From: Cyclobacteriaceae bacterium | GTDB lineage: Bacteria; Bacteroidota; Bacteroidia; Cytophagales; Cyclobacteriaceae | Assembly: GCA_020832305.1 (NCBI GenBank) | Contig: JAFIEV010000087.1 | Coordinates: 1 to 64,000, forward strand | Reading direction: 5' to 3' | Length of the DNA: 64,000 bases | In this document: positions 53,623-63,421 of the stretch, piece by piece | Layout of the letters: each line of letters opens with the position of its first letter | Position numbering within the stretch: position 1 is the first letter of the stretch | Position numbers and translations under genes: made by a program | The notes under the pieces: generated by a model | What the model was told of the DNA's origin: nothing | What the model saw: only the letters and a program-made list of their open reading frames with translations | The model's database searches: none

Positions 53623-53658
53623 TTTGGTGCGGATTGAGACGGGAAACTGATATATTTG
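53623..53658 (+). promoter_or_regulatory. Bacteroidota-type promoter of the DMT transporter gene
   Basis: TTTG (53623-53626) and TATATTTG (53651-53658) are separated by 24 nt, the same spacing as in the promoter at 51905-51939. The ATG at 53678 would be about 15 nt from the transcript start. Confidence 0.45.
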
Positions 53659-53677
53659 TAAGCCATCAATATTCAAA

Positions 53678-54577
53678 ATGATTTTTGTAATCCTGTGTAT
53701 TCTCGGAAATGTGGCAATTTTTTTGTCATTCCGTTCTTTTAAGGCTTTGGGAATAAATACTTTGCAGGCCATCGTGGTCAATTACACGGTATGTGTTATC
53801 ACCGGAGTCGCTTTTGTTTCTCAAGATGCAGGGGCAAGGCTATCTGCACACTGGCACCAGGACTGGCTGTATTTTGCGATTTTTCTGGGCTTATTATTCA
53901 TCATTACCTTCTACATGATGGCATTAACTACCCAGCGTATTAGCATTGCTGTTGCGAGCATTGCCAGCAAAATGTCATTGGTCATACCAGTAGTTTTCAA
54001 TTTGTTTTTTTTAAACCGTGGTATACATAACATGGGATGGATCAACTATGCTGGTATTGCCCTTGCCATGTTGTCTATTGTATTAAGTACCTGGCCAAAC
54101 AAGGGTCATACAGTATTACCTGCAAGAAGAATACCTTTGGCGCATCGTTTTCTTCTTCCTGCTATGGTATTTATTTGCGGAGGCGTAATTGATACTTCTC
54201 TTAATTTCAGTAACAGCCGCCTGATTTCAAGGGAGGAACAAGGTATATTTCCTATATTTATCTTTTTGGTTGCGGCCATTGCAGGCTTTATATATTCCAT
54301 ACGAAGCAGGGAACGATGGCATTGGAAAAGCTTGTTGGGTGGTCTTTATCTTGGTATACCCAATTATTTTTCCGTTTATTTTTTACTGAGGGCACTTGAT
54401 GCCTTTCAAAACAACGGAGCATTAATTTTTCCCGGGATCAATATGGGTATTATTCTGAGTTCATCGCTTATGGCTTTTTTTCTGTTCAGGGAGCGGTTAA
54501 ACTTTTTTAATATCTGTGGTATGTTTTTGGCTGGCTTGTCGTTGTTTTGTATTTTTTACGGCGATCCGGGAATTTAA
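53678..54577 (+). CDS. EamA/DMT-family membrane transporter
   Basis: The 299-residue protein has ten predicted helices in two repeats of five, the EamA/DMT layout, with short loops and a longer loop near residues 142-158. Typical features are the ending of each half (WINYAGIALAMLSIVLSTWP; FFNICGMFLAGLSLFCIF). Members move amino acids, nucleotide sugars or drugs; the substrate here is unknown. The gene is alone with its own promoter-like element. Confidence 0.85.
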   Translation: MIFVILCILGNVAIFLSFRSFKALGINTLQAIVVNYTVCVITGVAFVSQDAGARLSAHWHQDWLYFAIFLGLLFIITFYMMALTTQRISIAVASIASKMSLVIPVVFNLFFLNRGIHNMGWINYAGIALAMLSIVLSTWPNKGHTVLPARRIPLAHRFLLPAMVFICGGVIDTSLNFSNSRLISREEQGIFPIFIFLVAAIAGFIYSIRSRERWHWKSLLGGLYLGIPNYFSVYFLLRALDAFQNNGALIFPGINMGIILSSSLMAFFLFRERLNFFNICGMFLAGLSLFCIFYGDPGI

Positions 54578-54658
54578 AGTTACAGGTGGCGGTTGGTTCC
54601 TGATTATGATTATTGGCATTTCTGCCATCAGAGAATTGTGGTTATAGTTTGATTGAAA

Positions 54659-55264
54659 ATGCACGATAGCTTTGTTACCATAGATGCCGGCTGCGAGGCC
54701 ATGTATAAGGAAAAGGGGAGTAAGTTTCTGGCCTTTGCTTTTCCTGTTGATGGTGAGGAGGAAGTTAAAATACATTTAACAGAGCTTAAAAAAGTGTTTT
54801 TCGATGCCCATCATCATTGTTATGCCTTTGTATTGGGCCATCAGGGCGAATACTTCAGGGCCAGTGATGACGGAGAACCGCATCATTCTGCCGGAGATCC
54901 TATATTGGGTCAAATCAGGTCCAGAGGATTTACTCAGGTATTGGTCGTAGTTGTAAGGTACTTTGGCGGAACAAAGCTTGGGGTATCAGGCCTGGTTCAG
55001 GCCTACAAAACTTCTGCCGCATTGGTACTGGAACTTTGTACCTCAAGGGAGGTATTTATCAAAAAAGAATTGATATTGCAATTTGAATATCCAATGGTAA
55101 ACCAGGTAATGAAACTTATAAAAGACTATGAACTTGACATTATCAGGCAGGATTTCCAGTTAAGCTGTACCATGCGCATTGCAATACGTCTTTCTTTACT
55201 GGATGTGATTTTGCATCGATTAGAAGTGATGCCTGGGTTAAGCTATCATGTTGAAGAAACTTAA
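54659..55264 (+). CDS. YigZ/IMPACT-family protein
   Basis: The 201-residue protein (ATG 54659; TTG 54653 possible) has the UPF0029 N-terminal domain with GSKFLAFAFPV (about 20-30), HHHCYAFVLG (about 55), DDGEPHHSAGDPIL (about 76-89) and VVVVRYFGGTKLGVSGLVQAYKTSA (about 100-124), then the DUF1949 C-terminal domain. In eukaryotes IMPACT affects translation control; the bacterial role is unclear. It lies 20 nt before the Na/Pi cotransporter gene. Confidence 0.9.
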   Translation: MHDSFVTIDAGCEAMYKEKGSKFLAFAFPVDGEEEVKIHLTELKKVFFDAHHHCYAFVLGHQGEYFRASDDGEPHHSAGDPILGQIRSRGFTQVLVVVVRYFGGTKLGVSGLVQAYKTSAALVLELCTSREVFIKKELILQFEYPMVNQVMKLIKDYELDIIRQDFQLSCTMRIAIRLSLLDVILHRLEVMPGLSYHVEET

Positions 55265-55284
55265 ACAGATTAAAAGTAAGCATT

Positions 55285-56961
55285 ATGCCATATTTTGTAT
55301 CGCTTTTCGGACTTATACTGTCAGATAATGAATTTAGTATTTGGGAATTGATTGCTGGTTTGGGAATCTTCTTATTTGGTATGTATCTGATGGAGGAATC
55401 GGTAAAGAGATTATCGGGACGGAGATTAAAATATTTTATCAGAAAGTTTACATCCACCAATATCAGAGGAGTACTATCTGGTATAGCAGCCACAGCTGTA
55501 TTGCAAAGCAGCAGTGCCGTTTCACTTATGATCCTTGCCTTTGTAGGTGCGGGCATTATGACTTTTGGAAATGCATTTGCCGTAATTATTGGTTCTAATA
55601 TAGGCACCACCGTGACGTCATGGATTGTGGCATCTATAGGTTTTAAAGTAAACATAGATGCTTTGGCCCTGCCTTTTATTGGCATAGGGGGTCTGATGTT
55701 AATTTTTCTCGGGTCAAAAGAAAAAACCGCAAACATCAGTAAACTCATGGTAGGTTTTGGTTTTTTGTTTCTGGGCCTCAATTACATGAAAACTTCCATG
55801 GAAATTTTAGCTGCCGGACTGGATTTATCAAAATATGCCGGAGCCAATTTTTTGTGGTTTTTTATTATTGGCTTTATTATTACCGCAGCCATACAGAGCA
55901 GTTCAGCAACCATGGCCATTATATTGACATCGGTTCATTCAGGAATCCTCGAGATCGCGGGCGCTGCCGTAATGATAATCGGTGCCAATGTTGGAACGAC
56001 CATAACCGTCGTGATTGGCTCTATTGGTGGAGATGCTGAGAAGAAGCGTGTAGCGATGTCGCACTTTTTATTCAATTTTGTCACCGGTGTGATTGCTCTG
56101 ATTTTTCATATACAACTGATTGACTTGGTTTTTAATATTTTCGGTTTTTCGGCCGATCCTGTAATCGGCATGGCCATTTTTCACACGCTTTTCAAATTAT
56201 TGGGTTTTATCATATTTTTCCCTTCTATACCCTTATTCAGCAGGCTAATTAAAAAAATAATTCCCCTTAAAAAAGATGTAAACCTTGTCGATTTACCCGA
56301 CACCTTGCTGGAGGTACCGGAAGCAGCCTTAGAAGCATTTAGGCATGAAACCAAAATATTTGTTGTTAAGGTCATCGAATTTAATCGCCATCTTTTACAA
56401 ATTCCTGAAAATAAGACAACAGCGGCAAGATATAATTTGATACATGCTTATGAGTCTCTGAAACTGCGACAGGGAGATTTATTTATTTTCAGCCATAAAT
56501 TGAGTGGAAAGATTTTGGGAAGTAAGGAATCTGCCATTTTGCATAATTATTTGCATACAGTAAAATATGCAATGGCTTCAGCCAAATCGCTTAAAGACAT
56601 AGATAAGGATATTGAAGAGACCCGCTCTGGAGAACAGCCCTTTATCCGAAAGGAAGTTTATGAGTACATCAAAAAATCTGCGGATAAGTTATATAAGTTT
56701 GCCTGCAAATCCCTGGTTGCCGAAGATTCTGAAAGATATGTAGAAAAACTGATATCCCGCAAAAGGAGGTTGGTCATTTTAGATGAGGAAATTACCGGGC
56801 TAATCGCCGAGTTTATGAAGCAAGGAAATGTACAACGTGACCAACTTCTGCACCTTCTGAGCATCAACCGCAATTTTCATCAATCAAATCTTCAATTAAT
56901 TGATGCTTTGCGCGATTATAAATTATCGGAATACGAGTCAGTTGAATATGAACGCCTGTGA
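55285..56961 (+). CDS. Na/Pi cotransporter-family protein with PhoU-like C-terminus
   Basis: The 558-residue membrane protein has two inverted repeats, each with the QSSSA motif (LQSSSAVSLMILAFVGAG about 71-88; IQSSSATMAIILTSVHSG about 204-222) and the pair SNIGTTVTSW / ANVGTTITVV. These are the signature of the NptA/PNaS family, which takes up phosphate with sodium. The last 200 residues form PhoU-like helices (AALEAFRHETKIFVVKVIEFN). Phosphate import is the expected role. Start ATG 55285. Confidence 0.9.
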   Translation: MPYFVSLFGLILSDNEFSIWELIAGLGIFLFGMYLMEESVKRLSGRRLKYFIRKFTSTNIRGVLSGIAATAVLQSSSAVSLMILAFVGAGIMTFGNAFAVIIGSNIGTTVTSWIVASIGFKVNIDALALPFIGIGGLMLIFLGSKEKTANISKLMVGFGFLFLGLNYMKTSMEILAAGLDLSKYAGANFLWFFIIGFIITAAIQSSSATMAIILTSVHSGILEIAGAAVMIIGANVGTTITVVIGSIGGDAEKKRVAMSHFLFNFVTGVIALIFHIQLIDLVFNIFGFSADPVIGMAIFHTLFKLLGFIIFFPSIPLFSRLIKKIIPLKKDVNLVDLPDTLLEVPEAALEAFRHETKIFVVKVIEFNRHLLQIPENKTTAARYNLIHAYESLKLRQGDLFIFSHKLSGKILGSKESAILHNYLHTVKYAMASAKSLKDIDKDIEETRSGEQPFIRKEVYEYIKKSADKLYKFACKSLVAEDSERYVEKLISRKRRLVILDEEITGLIAEFMKQGNVQRDQLLHLLSINRNFHQSNLQLIDALRDYKLSEYESVEYERL

Positions 56962-56963
56962 TT

Positions 56964-58364
56964 TTATTCTATTACAATTTTCAGGCTGTCGGCCTGCGTT
57001 CTTAATTTGAGCCAATCGTACATGCGGTTAATTTCTTTTTGCGGAGGTTTTCGTTTAAACTTTACATAGGCAAGCATTAAAGTATCTGATTTATCAGTAC
57101 CCGGCCTGAGTACTACATTTCTGTTGATGGAAAACTGTTCCACTTCGCTGTGTTGTATTTTGAGTTCTTCACCAATATTTTTTACAGGCAGATCGGTGAG
57201 TTTGTACCGGATAAGCTCATTTTCCAGAAAGGTGATTTGCTGGTTTTTATCTTCCAACATACGTTCATTTCGCCGGTATAAATCTTCGATGATGCCTTGC
57301 TTAACATTAACATTAATTTTTTCTACAAGGGCCAGGTCATCATCGACACCGCGAAAGTATCCCTGGTTTACCTGTAAATATGTATTTTTCATATGATAGT
57401 CCGGCAATTTTTTCCGGGCTTCTGTAAGCATTCTTTCGTCGACAAATTCACCAAAGAATGTTACTTCGATTAAGCTGGAGTCTCTTTTATATGCAATTTT
57501 TTGGCTTATGATTTCTGTGCCGGTAAATTCGAGTTCTTTAGTAATAAATTCAGTTGCCCTGCGATAAAAAAGACTTTGGTTTACCACATCTACTGCAAGA
57601 TATATGCTGGGTAAAATGGTAAATATCACAAAAGCGTAGATCGACATTTTTACTTTTCGTTCTCTTTCGGGGTCGACGTATTCAACCTTTTTATAGCGCA
57701 TATACCGCACAATGAGGTAGGTTGAAACGGAAATCAGCACCGAATTGATAAAGAACAGGTAAAAAGCGCCAAAGAAGTAATAAAAGTTAAAAGTTGCCAG
57801 CCCGTAGCCTGCGGTACAAAGCGGTGGCATAAGGGCTGTGGCAATGGCTACTCCGGGTATAGCATTGCTTTTTTCTGAACGGGAACCTGCCACAATGCCG
57901 GTGAGGCCTCCAAAAAAAGCAATTAATACATCATATATGGTCGGGGTAGTACGGGTAAGCAATTCAGATTGAGCGTCTTTAAGCGGGGATAATAAAAAAT
58001 ATAAGGCTGAGGTTATCACACTAATACCAACTGCTATGGATAGGTTTTTTAAACCTCTTTTGATTAGCTGAAAGTCATTAATGCCAACGCCCAACCCTAT
58101 ACCCATGATAGGGCCCATAAGGGGAGAAATCAACATAGCGCCTATGATAACAGCTGTAGAGTTTACATTTAATCCTACGGATGCTATCAAAATAGCAAAT
58201 ATTAAAATCCAGAGGTTAGTGCCTTTAAACTGTACCCCTTTTCGAATATATTCTATGGTTTCAGTTTCATCAGCCTTATCATCTTCCAGGCTTAAGCGAT
58301 CCTTAAGGTATCGTTTGAAAAACAGCACCAGAAATCTGTTTCTCCTCTTGTTTTCAATGTTCAT
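56964..58364 (-). CDS. DUF389 membrane protein
   Basis: The 466-residue protein has the DUF389 core of six or seven helices (about 50-245): NSTAVIIGAMLISPLMGPIMGIGLGVG, GLTGIVAGSRSEKSNAIPGVAIATALMPPLCTAGYGL. These are the characteristic conserved loops of the family (TIGR00341-like). The C-terminal 200 residues are soluble, with a coiled coil (IEDLYRRNERMLEDKNQQITFLENEL) and a beta part. Function unknown. It overlaps the preceding gene by 4 nt (ATGA), so the two are translated together. Confidence 0.85.
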   Translation of the reverse strand: MNIENKRRNRFLVLFFKRYLKDRLSLEDDKADETETIEYIRKGVQFKGTNLWILIFAILIASVGLNVNSTAVIIGAMLISPLMGPIMGIGLGVGINDFQLIKRGLKNLSIAVGISVITSALYFLLSPLKDAQSELLTRTTPTIYDVLIAFFGGLTGIVAGSRSEKSNAIPGVAIATALMPPLCTAGYGLATFNFYYFFGAFYLFFINSVLISVSTYLIVRYMRYKKVEYVDPERERKVKMSIYAFVIFTILPSIYLAVDVVNQSLFYRRATEFITKELEFTGTEIISQKIAYKRDSSLIEVTFFGEFVDERMLTEARKKLPDYHMKNTYLQVNQGYFRGVDDDLALVEKINVNVKQGIIEDLYRRNERMLEDKNQQITFLENELIRYKLTDLPVKNIGEELKIQHSEVEQFSINRNVVLRPGTDKSDTLMLAYVKFKRKPPQKEINRMYDWLKLRTQADSLKIVIE

Positions 58365-59395
58365 ATAGGATACAATTTATCCAGCATATCTAAAAACTCC
58401 TGTACTTCTTCTGTTTCTATATCCCAACCGAGTTTCTGAAAACAATTTTTTTCGATAAAATCCATGGCATCTTCTCTCGAAGGACATTGGTTTAAAAATA
58501 ATATGGTCGAATCAAATGTTTGTACATCTCCGTGAAAGAGGGTATTGACAAACATAAAGCGTTGATTGATACTCATACTTTTTTTGAGGTCTTCCACGCG
58601 CTGCCGGCGCAGTTTTTCTACCAGCATATTGGAGTTTTTATTGTCAAAGCGCTCATTGATGGTGCCTTGATTATCTGTCTGAGCTGGTTTGGAGTCAGTG
58701 GCAGGATTTTTTTGTCCCGTGTAGTGTTCTTCATCCCTTGGAGAGGGTTTATTTTTTTCATCTCTTACAAAGAGCTGACCAGCATCAAGGCTTTCCGTTT
58801 GGGAAAAAGCTGGCAACCAATTTTCCTGATTTTCATCCTGATTTTTCAAATCCTGGTATTGCCTTTTCAAGGAATCCAGCCAATGTTGCTGATTTATTAT
58901 ATCTGAATTTCCAGCATTCTCAAGGGCTTCAAGATAATGCCGGTTGATTTTAATATACTTTTTAAGAATTTCCAGTTTAGAGGAATCACCCTCATTGTAA
59001 TAGGGATGGGCCAGTTCGGTGTTGAAAAAATCATAAGGAACTGTTATCAGCAATAAACTTTGGCGCACGGCTTCAGAGAGCAAAGGCCTCAGGTCATCGG
59101 CCTGAATTTGAATATGTCGGCTTAAGACATTGAGAAAGGATTTTAATGCCTGCCGTACCTCCGGATTTTGATAGTCGAAATAAGGGCTCCGAAGCTTTTG
59201 GGTTTCCTGTTCCCATAAAGTAAAAAGACCTTTAATAATCAAAAGATTGATTTGCTTTATGGGTGTAATTTCCAGAAGTTCAGCTCCGGTAAGTCTCGTT
59301 TTGGAGGCAAAAGCCTGTCTGACAATTTTTTCAGTATAATTTTTGCAATACTGATGTATATATGGATGATTGAGAGCCCTTTTCATACAATACAA
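58361..59395 (-). CDS. Hypothetical protein coupled to DUF389
   Basis: The 344-residue protein has no signal peptide or membrane segment. Residues 1-160 are helical (IHQYCKNYTEKIVRQAFASKTRLTGAELLEITPIKQINLLI, QSLLLITVPYDFF), followed by a polar, Gln/Asp/Asn-rich linker (about 170-250) and a C-terminal helical module (VEKLRRQRVEDLKKSMSINQRFMFVNTLFHGDVQTFDSTI, then AMDFIEKNC). That last module is often seen in Bacteroidota proteins of unknown role. ATG at residue 4 (59386) is an alternative start. Function unknown. Confidence 0.7.
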   Translation of the reverse strand: MYCMKRALNHPYIHQYCKNYTEKIVRQAFASKTRLTGAELLEITPIKQINLLIIKGLFTLWEQETQKLRSPYFDYQNPEVRQALKSFLNVLSRHIQIQADDLRPLLSEAVRQSLLLITVPYDFFNTELAHPYYNEGDSSKLEILKKYIKINRHYLEALENAGNSDIINQQHWLDSLKRQYQDLKNQDENQENWLPAFSQTESLDAGQLFVRDEKNKPSPRDEEHYTGQKNPATDSKPAQTDNQGTINERFDNKNSNMLVEKLRRQRVEDLKKSMSINQRFMFVNTLFHGDVQTFDSTILFLNQCPSREDAMDFIEKNCFQKLGWDIETEEVQEFLDMLDKLYPI

Positions 59396-59564
59396 TTTTA
59401 GCCAATAGAAAAAGTAAAAGAAAACTTATTTGTAAATTACTTTTGTGCCGTACAATGTGTCACAAAATAAGTAAATTATACAAGTGTTTGTACTCTGTTA
59501 ATGTAGATAAAGTTTTTTTTGCATTCATTGCTAAAAATTTCAATTTTGAAAAAAGAATGAAAAG

Positions 59565-60173
59565 ATGTTTATAGAACCTAATCTTGGTCTGCCTGATATT
59601 CACGGTAATGGAGGTACAGGATGGATTGAAGTGATTTGTGGCTCGATGTTTTCTGGCAAAACTGAAGAGCTTATTCGCAGACTCAACAGGGCCTATATTG
59701 CTAAGCAGAAGGTAGAAATTTTCAAACCGTCAACCGATAAGCGCTATCATGAATCAGATGTGGTCAGCCATAATCAACAGACCATAAGATCAACACCGGT
59801 TCAGTTTGCATCTGACATTTTATTACTTGCGGGAGATTGTCAGGTGGTCGGTATAGATGAAGCTCAGTTTTTCGATGCAGAAATTACCCGAGTTGTCAAT
59901 ACATTGGCAAATAGTGGCAAAAGGGTGGTACTGGCAGGTCTGGATATGGATTACACCGGTAAGCCTTTTTATCCTATGACCGAACTCATGGCCATCGCTG
60001 ACTTCGTAACAAAGACCCATGCCATTTGCGTAAAATGTGGAAGCATAGCTGCTTATTCATTCAGGTTAACCAAAAGTGAAGAACAGGTGTTATTAGGAGA
60101 GAAAGATGTTTATGAAGCCCGATGCCGTAAATGCTTTAATCAGGGTATGAAACCCACAAAAACCAGATTGTAA
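59565..60173 (+). CDS. tdk: Thymidine kinase
   Basis: The 202-residue enzyme has the P-loop [15 protein letters not shown] (about 27-41), the [10 protein letters not shown] motif (about 96-105), the lasso loop, and a zinc site formed by CVKCG (about 153) and CRKC (about 188). It phosphorylates thymidine for DNA synthesis (type II tdk). Start ATG 59565; one base separates it from porZ. Confidence 0.94.
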   Translation: MFIEPNLGLPDIHGNGGTGWIEVICGSMFSGKTEELIRRLNRAYIAKQKVEIFKPSTDKRYHESDVVSHNQQTIRSTPVQFASDILLLAGDCQVVGIDEAQFFDAEITRVVNTLANSGKRVVLAGLDMDYTGKPFYPMTELMAIADFVTKTHAICVKCGSIAAYSFRLTKSEEQVLLGEKDVYEARCRKCFNQGMKPTKTRL

Positions 60174-60174
60174 A

Positions 60175-62478
60175 ATGTCGATTGCAAAACAAATTGTTGT
60201 AAGTTACTTCCTTTTCCTGATTTTGGGATGTTTTTCTGTTGTAGTAGCACAACAGGAAATACCTGTTGGTACCTGGAGAACACATTACAGCTATTTGAAT
60301 GCACAGGTAGTAAAGCATGCTGATGAGCTGGTACTCTGTGCGGCAGAAAATGGTTTGTTTTTAATTGATCTGGAAGACAACTCAAGGGTTCTACTCAATA
60401 AAACACAGGGATTAAGTGATCAGGGCGCCTCAGCCATTGCTCATGATGCCTCCAGCCAGACCTGGATCATCGGATATAGAAATGGCAATATCGATTTTGT
60501 ACAGAATAACCGTATTACCAATCTGCCTGTCATACTCAATGCAAGTATTGAAGGAGATAAAACCATACGCCACATTTACATAAACGGGCAATTGGCTTAT
60601 TTATCTACGCCCTTTGGTGTGGTGGTTGTTGATCTCAGAACAAGGGTAGTAAGGGCCAATTATCGGAACATAGGACCGCAGGGTAGTGCTTTGAGTGCTT
60701 TTGGGACAGCAATTTTCAGGGACTCACTTTACATTGCCGGCAATCAGGGTTTGCTTGTTGCTCCCTTGCAGCAAAATCTCAATCTACAGGATTTTGATTC
60801 CTGGTCAGTTGTGAGCTCTTCTGCAGGATTGCCCACCACGCAAATGCGCCATGTAGTGGTATGGCAAAATACTTTATGGGCGGGAACAGGCCAGGGTTTG
60901 ATATACCGCTACGCCGATACCTGGCAATTTTCACAAAACCAAACTGGTTCACCCATCAGGTCTGTTGACATTTCTGTTGACCGAATGCTTATTACCACTG
61001 ATCGCGGAATTTTTGAATGGCTTTCTGATGGAAATTTTAAAGAACTAAGTCTGGGGGCACCGGAGCCATCAAACACAATTTATCACCGCAATGCATATTG
61101 GGTGGCAGACAGGCAAAAGGGTCTGCTGCGTTTTCGTAACAATGCAAGTGATATGCTGTCGCCCCGTGGTCCTGTTACTGACCAGATTGGTAAATTTTTT
61201 CCGCAATACGGTAGAATATATGCCTTGCCGGGGGGTATCACAGATGAAGGAATGATAGATAGCAAAACTCCAGGCTGGTCGGTTTTTGAGCTGGGTTTAT
61301 GGCAAAATTTTGGCCCTTTTCCAGAATCTGACATTCCGATTAGTCCCTTCAACGGTCTCAGCGGACTCGCATATGATGAGTTAACAGGAACATATTTTGT
61401 ATCTTCTATAAATTCCGGAATTATGAGCATCGACCGGAATGGACAAGCTACTTTTATCAATGACAGAACACCGGGCAGCACACTTACACGGAGCGCACAA
61501 TTTGGAGACAGCATTATAATTAGCGACTTACATATGGCCATAAGTGGAAAGCTACTAATTGCCAATTATGGAGTAAACCGTTCACTTCACATCTGGGATG
61601 GTTCTGGTGGCTGGACATCCCATTCTTTTGCAGGTAATGCAGCAAGATTTCCAAGAGAGATTCTGAGTATGCCAAATGGTGATATTTGGATCAGACTAGA
61701 CCCACAAGCGGGGGGTGGTGTTATCGTTTATAATCCAAATACGGGAATCTCAAGAACCCTGGGCACCGCAAGGGGAAATGGTGGCTTGCCAAGTCAGTTG
61801 GTAAGCTCAATGGCTTATGATAAGAAAGGTTTAATGTGGATAGGAACTGACAGAGGTCTTGTATATTTTTCAGAACCTCTTAATGTGCTAAGAACCAATG
61901 GCTCAGGGTCTTTTTCTGAGGTTAATGCCATAGTACCGATATTTGATTCAGGTCTATTGTTGCGCGAAGAGCAAATAACCGCTCTAACGGTTGATCCCGG
62001 CAATCAAAAATGGGTGGGCACCCGAAATGGTGTATGGCTGTTTGATGGTTTGGTGCAAAATTTAGTACAGCATTTTACAAGGCTCAACAGTCCATTGCCA
62101 TCTGACCTTATTAGAAAAATTGTTGTAGAAGAGCGAAGTGGAGAGGTTTTCATTAGTACTGTACAAGGTGTGGTTTCTTTCAGAGGGAACTCAACCAGGC
62201 CAGAACACACACATAATAACATTAGAATTTTCCCTAATCCGGTAGATCCGAATTTTATTGGAGAAGTAAGTATAAGCGGCCTGGTAAATAATGCCATTGT
62301 AAAAATTACTGATACCAATGGAAATATTGTTTATGAAACCAGGTCATTAGGAGGTACGGCAACCTGGGCAGTAAGTGATTTTCAGGGACGTCGTGCAACC
62401 ACCGGGGTATACCTGATTTACAGTAGTGAACCTACAGGCACTGATACCTATGTAGGTAAAATCGCCATTATTAAATAG
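60175..62478 (+). CDS. porZ: PorZ-like type IX secretion protein (propeller and C-terminal sorting-type domain)
   Basis: The 767-residue exported protein has a signal peptide (LILGCFSVVVAQQ), then two beta-propellers with repeated TWIIGYRNGNIDFV, TLWAGTGQGLIYRY, GLMWIGTDRGLVYF and KWVGTRNGVWLFDGL blades of the two-component regulator type, and a C-terminal Ig-like domain (IRIFPNPVDPNF...TTGVYLIYSSE) like the sorting signals of type IX cargo. This architecture, and the position directly before recO, match PorZ of the type IX secretion system, which works with the PorU sortase at the cell surface. The T9SS core genes are not in the window. Confidence 0.85.
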   Translation: MSIAKQIVVSYFLFLILGCFSVVVAQQEIPVGTWRTHYSYLNAQVVKHADELVLCAAENGLFLIDLEDNSRVLLNKTQGLSDQGASAIAHDASSQTWIIGYRNGNIDFVQNNRITNLPVILNASIEGDKTIRHIYINGQLAYLSTPFGVVVVDLRTRVVRANYRNIGPQGSALSAFGTAIFRDSLYIAGNQGLLVAPLQQNLNLQDFDSWSVVSSSAGLPTTQMRHVVVWQNTLWAGTGQGLIYRYADTWQFSQNQTGSPIRSVDISVDRMLITTDRGIFEWLSDGNFKELSLGAPEPSNTIYHRNAYWVADRQKGLLRFRNNASDMLSPRGPVTDQIGKFFPQYGRIYALPGGITDEGMIDSKTPGWSVFELGLWQNFGPFPESDIPISPFNGLSGLAYDELTGTYFVSSINSGIMSIDRNGQATFINDRTPGSTLTRSAQFGDSIIISDLHMAISGKLLIANYGVNRSLHIWDGSGGWTSHSFAGNAARFPREILSMPNGDIWIRLDPQAGGGVIVYNPNTGISRTLGTARGNGGLPSQLVSSMAYDKKGLMWIGTDRGLVYFSEPLNVLRTNGSGSFSEVNAIVPIFDSGLLLREEQITALTVDPGNQKWVGTRNGVWLFDGLVQNLVQHFTRLNSPLPSDLIRKIVVEERSGEVFISTVQGVVSFRGNSTRPEHTHNNIRIFPNPVDPNFIGEVSISGLVNNAIVKITDTNGNIVYETRSLGGTATWAVSDFQGRRATTGVYLIYSSEPTGTDTYVGKIAIIK

Positions 62479-62482
62479 TGAT

Positions 62483-63166
62483 ATGTTACACAAAACCCGT
62501 GGCGTTGTTCTAAGCTTTATCAAATACAAGGAAAGTTCTATTATCGTAAAAATATTCACTGAAAACTATGGGTTACAAAGCTATATCGTTAATGCGGTGA
62601 GGAACAGCAAATCAAAAAACAAAATAGCCTTGTTTCAGCCTTTAACGCTGGTAGATATGGTGGTTTATAAAAATCCTGGCAGGGATATTCAGCGGATATC
62701 AGAACTTAAATGCAGAAAGCCTTTTACCAGTTTACCATTTTCAATTACTAAATCTGCTATTGCAATATTTATTACAGAGCTCCTTGTAAAAACCTTGCAC
62801 CACGAAGAAGAAAATGCATCATTGTTTGCATTTCTTGATGACTCTGTTCAGAAGCTGGATGCTACAGCCAAAGGTTCGGAAAATTTTCATTTGTATTTTA
62901 TGGTAAATCTATGTGCTTATCTGGGCTTCAACCCTGAAACCCCCGCTGAGTTTGTGAGCCAGATTGGAGAGTACTGGCCTCAAGAAAAACCTGAAATGAA
63001 ACTTCTGAAAATGATAATGGAAAAATGGGATGAGACAGTGACTGTAGATGCAGACCGGAATGCCAGAAATAATCTGTTGTCTGCAATGGTGAAATACTAC
63101 AAAATTCACCATATGATCAGTACTGAATTTAAATCTATACAAGTACTTAAAGAAAGTCTTGCATGA
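62483..63166 (+). CDS. recO: DNA repair protein RecO
   Basis: The 227-residue protein has the N-terminal OB fold (HKTRGVVLSFIKYKESSIIVKIFTENYGLQSYIV) and the helical C-terminal part of RecO (FHLYFMVNLCAYLGFNPE near 135). It helps RecA load on SSB-coated DNA in the RecFOR pathway. The gene starts 4 nt after porZ, in the same operon. No zinc-binding Cys cluster is present. A hairpin follows at 63176-63206. Confidence 0.9.
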   Translation: MLHKTRGVVLSFIKYKESSIIVKIFTENYGLQSYIVNAVRNSKSKNKIALFQPLTLVDMVVYKNPGRDIQRISELKCRKPFTSLPFSITKSAIAIFITELLVKTLHHEEENASLFAFLDDSVQKLDATAKGSENFHLYFMVNLCAYLGFNPETPAEFVSQIGEYWPQEKPEMKLLKMIMEKWDETVTVDADRNARNNLLSAMVKYYKIHHMISTEFKSIQVLKESLA

Positions 63167-63175
63167 TATAAAACA

Positions 63176-63206
63176 AACAACCCCGAAGCAAAACCCCGGG
63201 GCTGTT
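63176..63206 (+). terminator. Hairpin after recO
   Basis: AACAACCCCG (63176-63185) pairs with CGGGGCTGTT (63197-63206) with one mismatch and an 11-nt loop. There is no T run after it, so termination is likely but not certain. Confidence 0.5.
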
Positions 63207-63421
63207 AAATACTATAAAACACAAACCCATAAAAATATTAACAGTGAAAACACTGAATTTTATGATTATCAAAATTAGTTATTCTAAAATTGATAACAAA
63301 GAAATATGCGTTATTTTACGCTATAGAAAATAGCGCTATTGTCATCTATACAACTGATGCTTAAATTATTATGGCCTTATCACAATTTTTTTGATAAAGC
63401 CAAAATTGCTTATGATGATGT

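Noticed and set aside
55143-55781. Minus-strand frame of 212 codons
   Set aside because: It is antisense to yigZ and the Na/Pi cotransporter gene, both with strong motifs; the product is low in complexity and looks like a shadow.
61083-61565. Minus-strand frame of 160 codons in porZ
   Set aside because: Antisense to the propeller repeats; no independent support.
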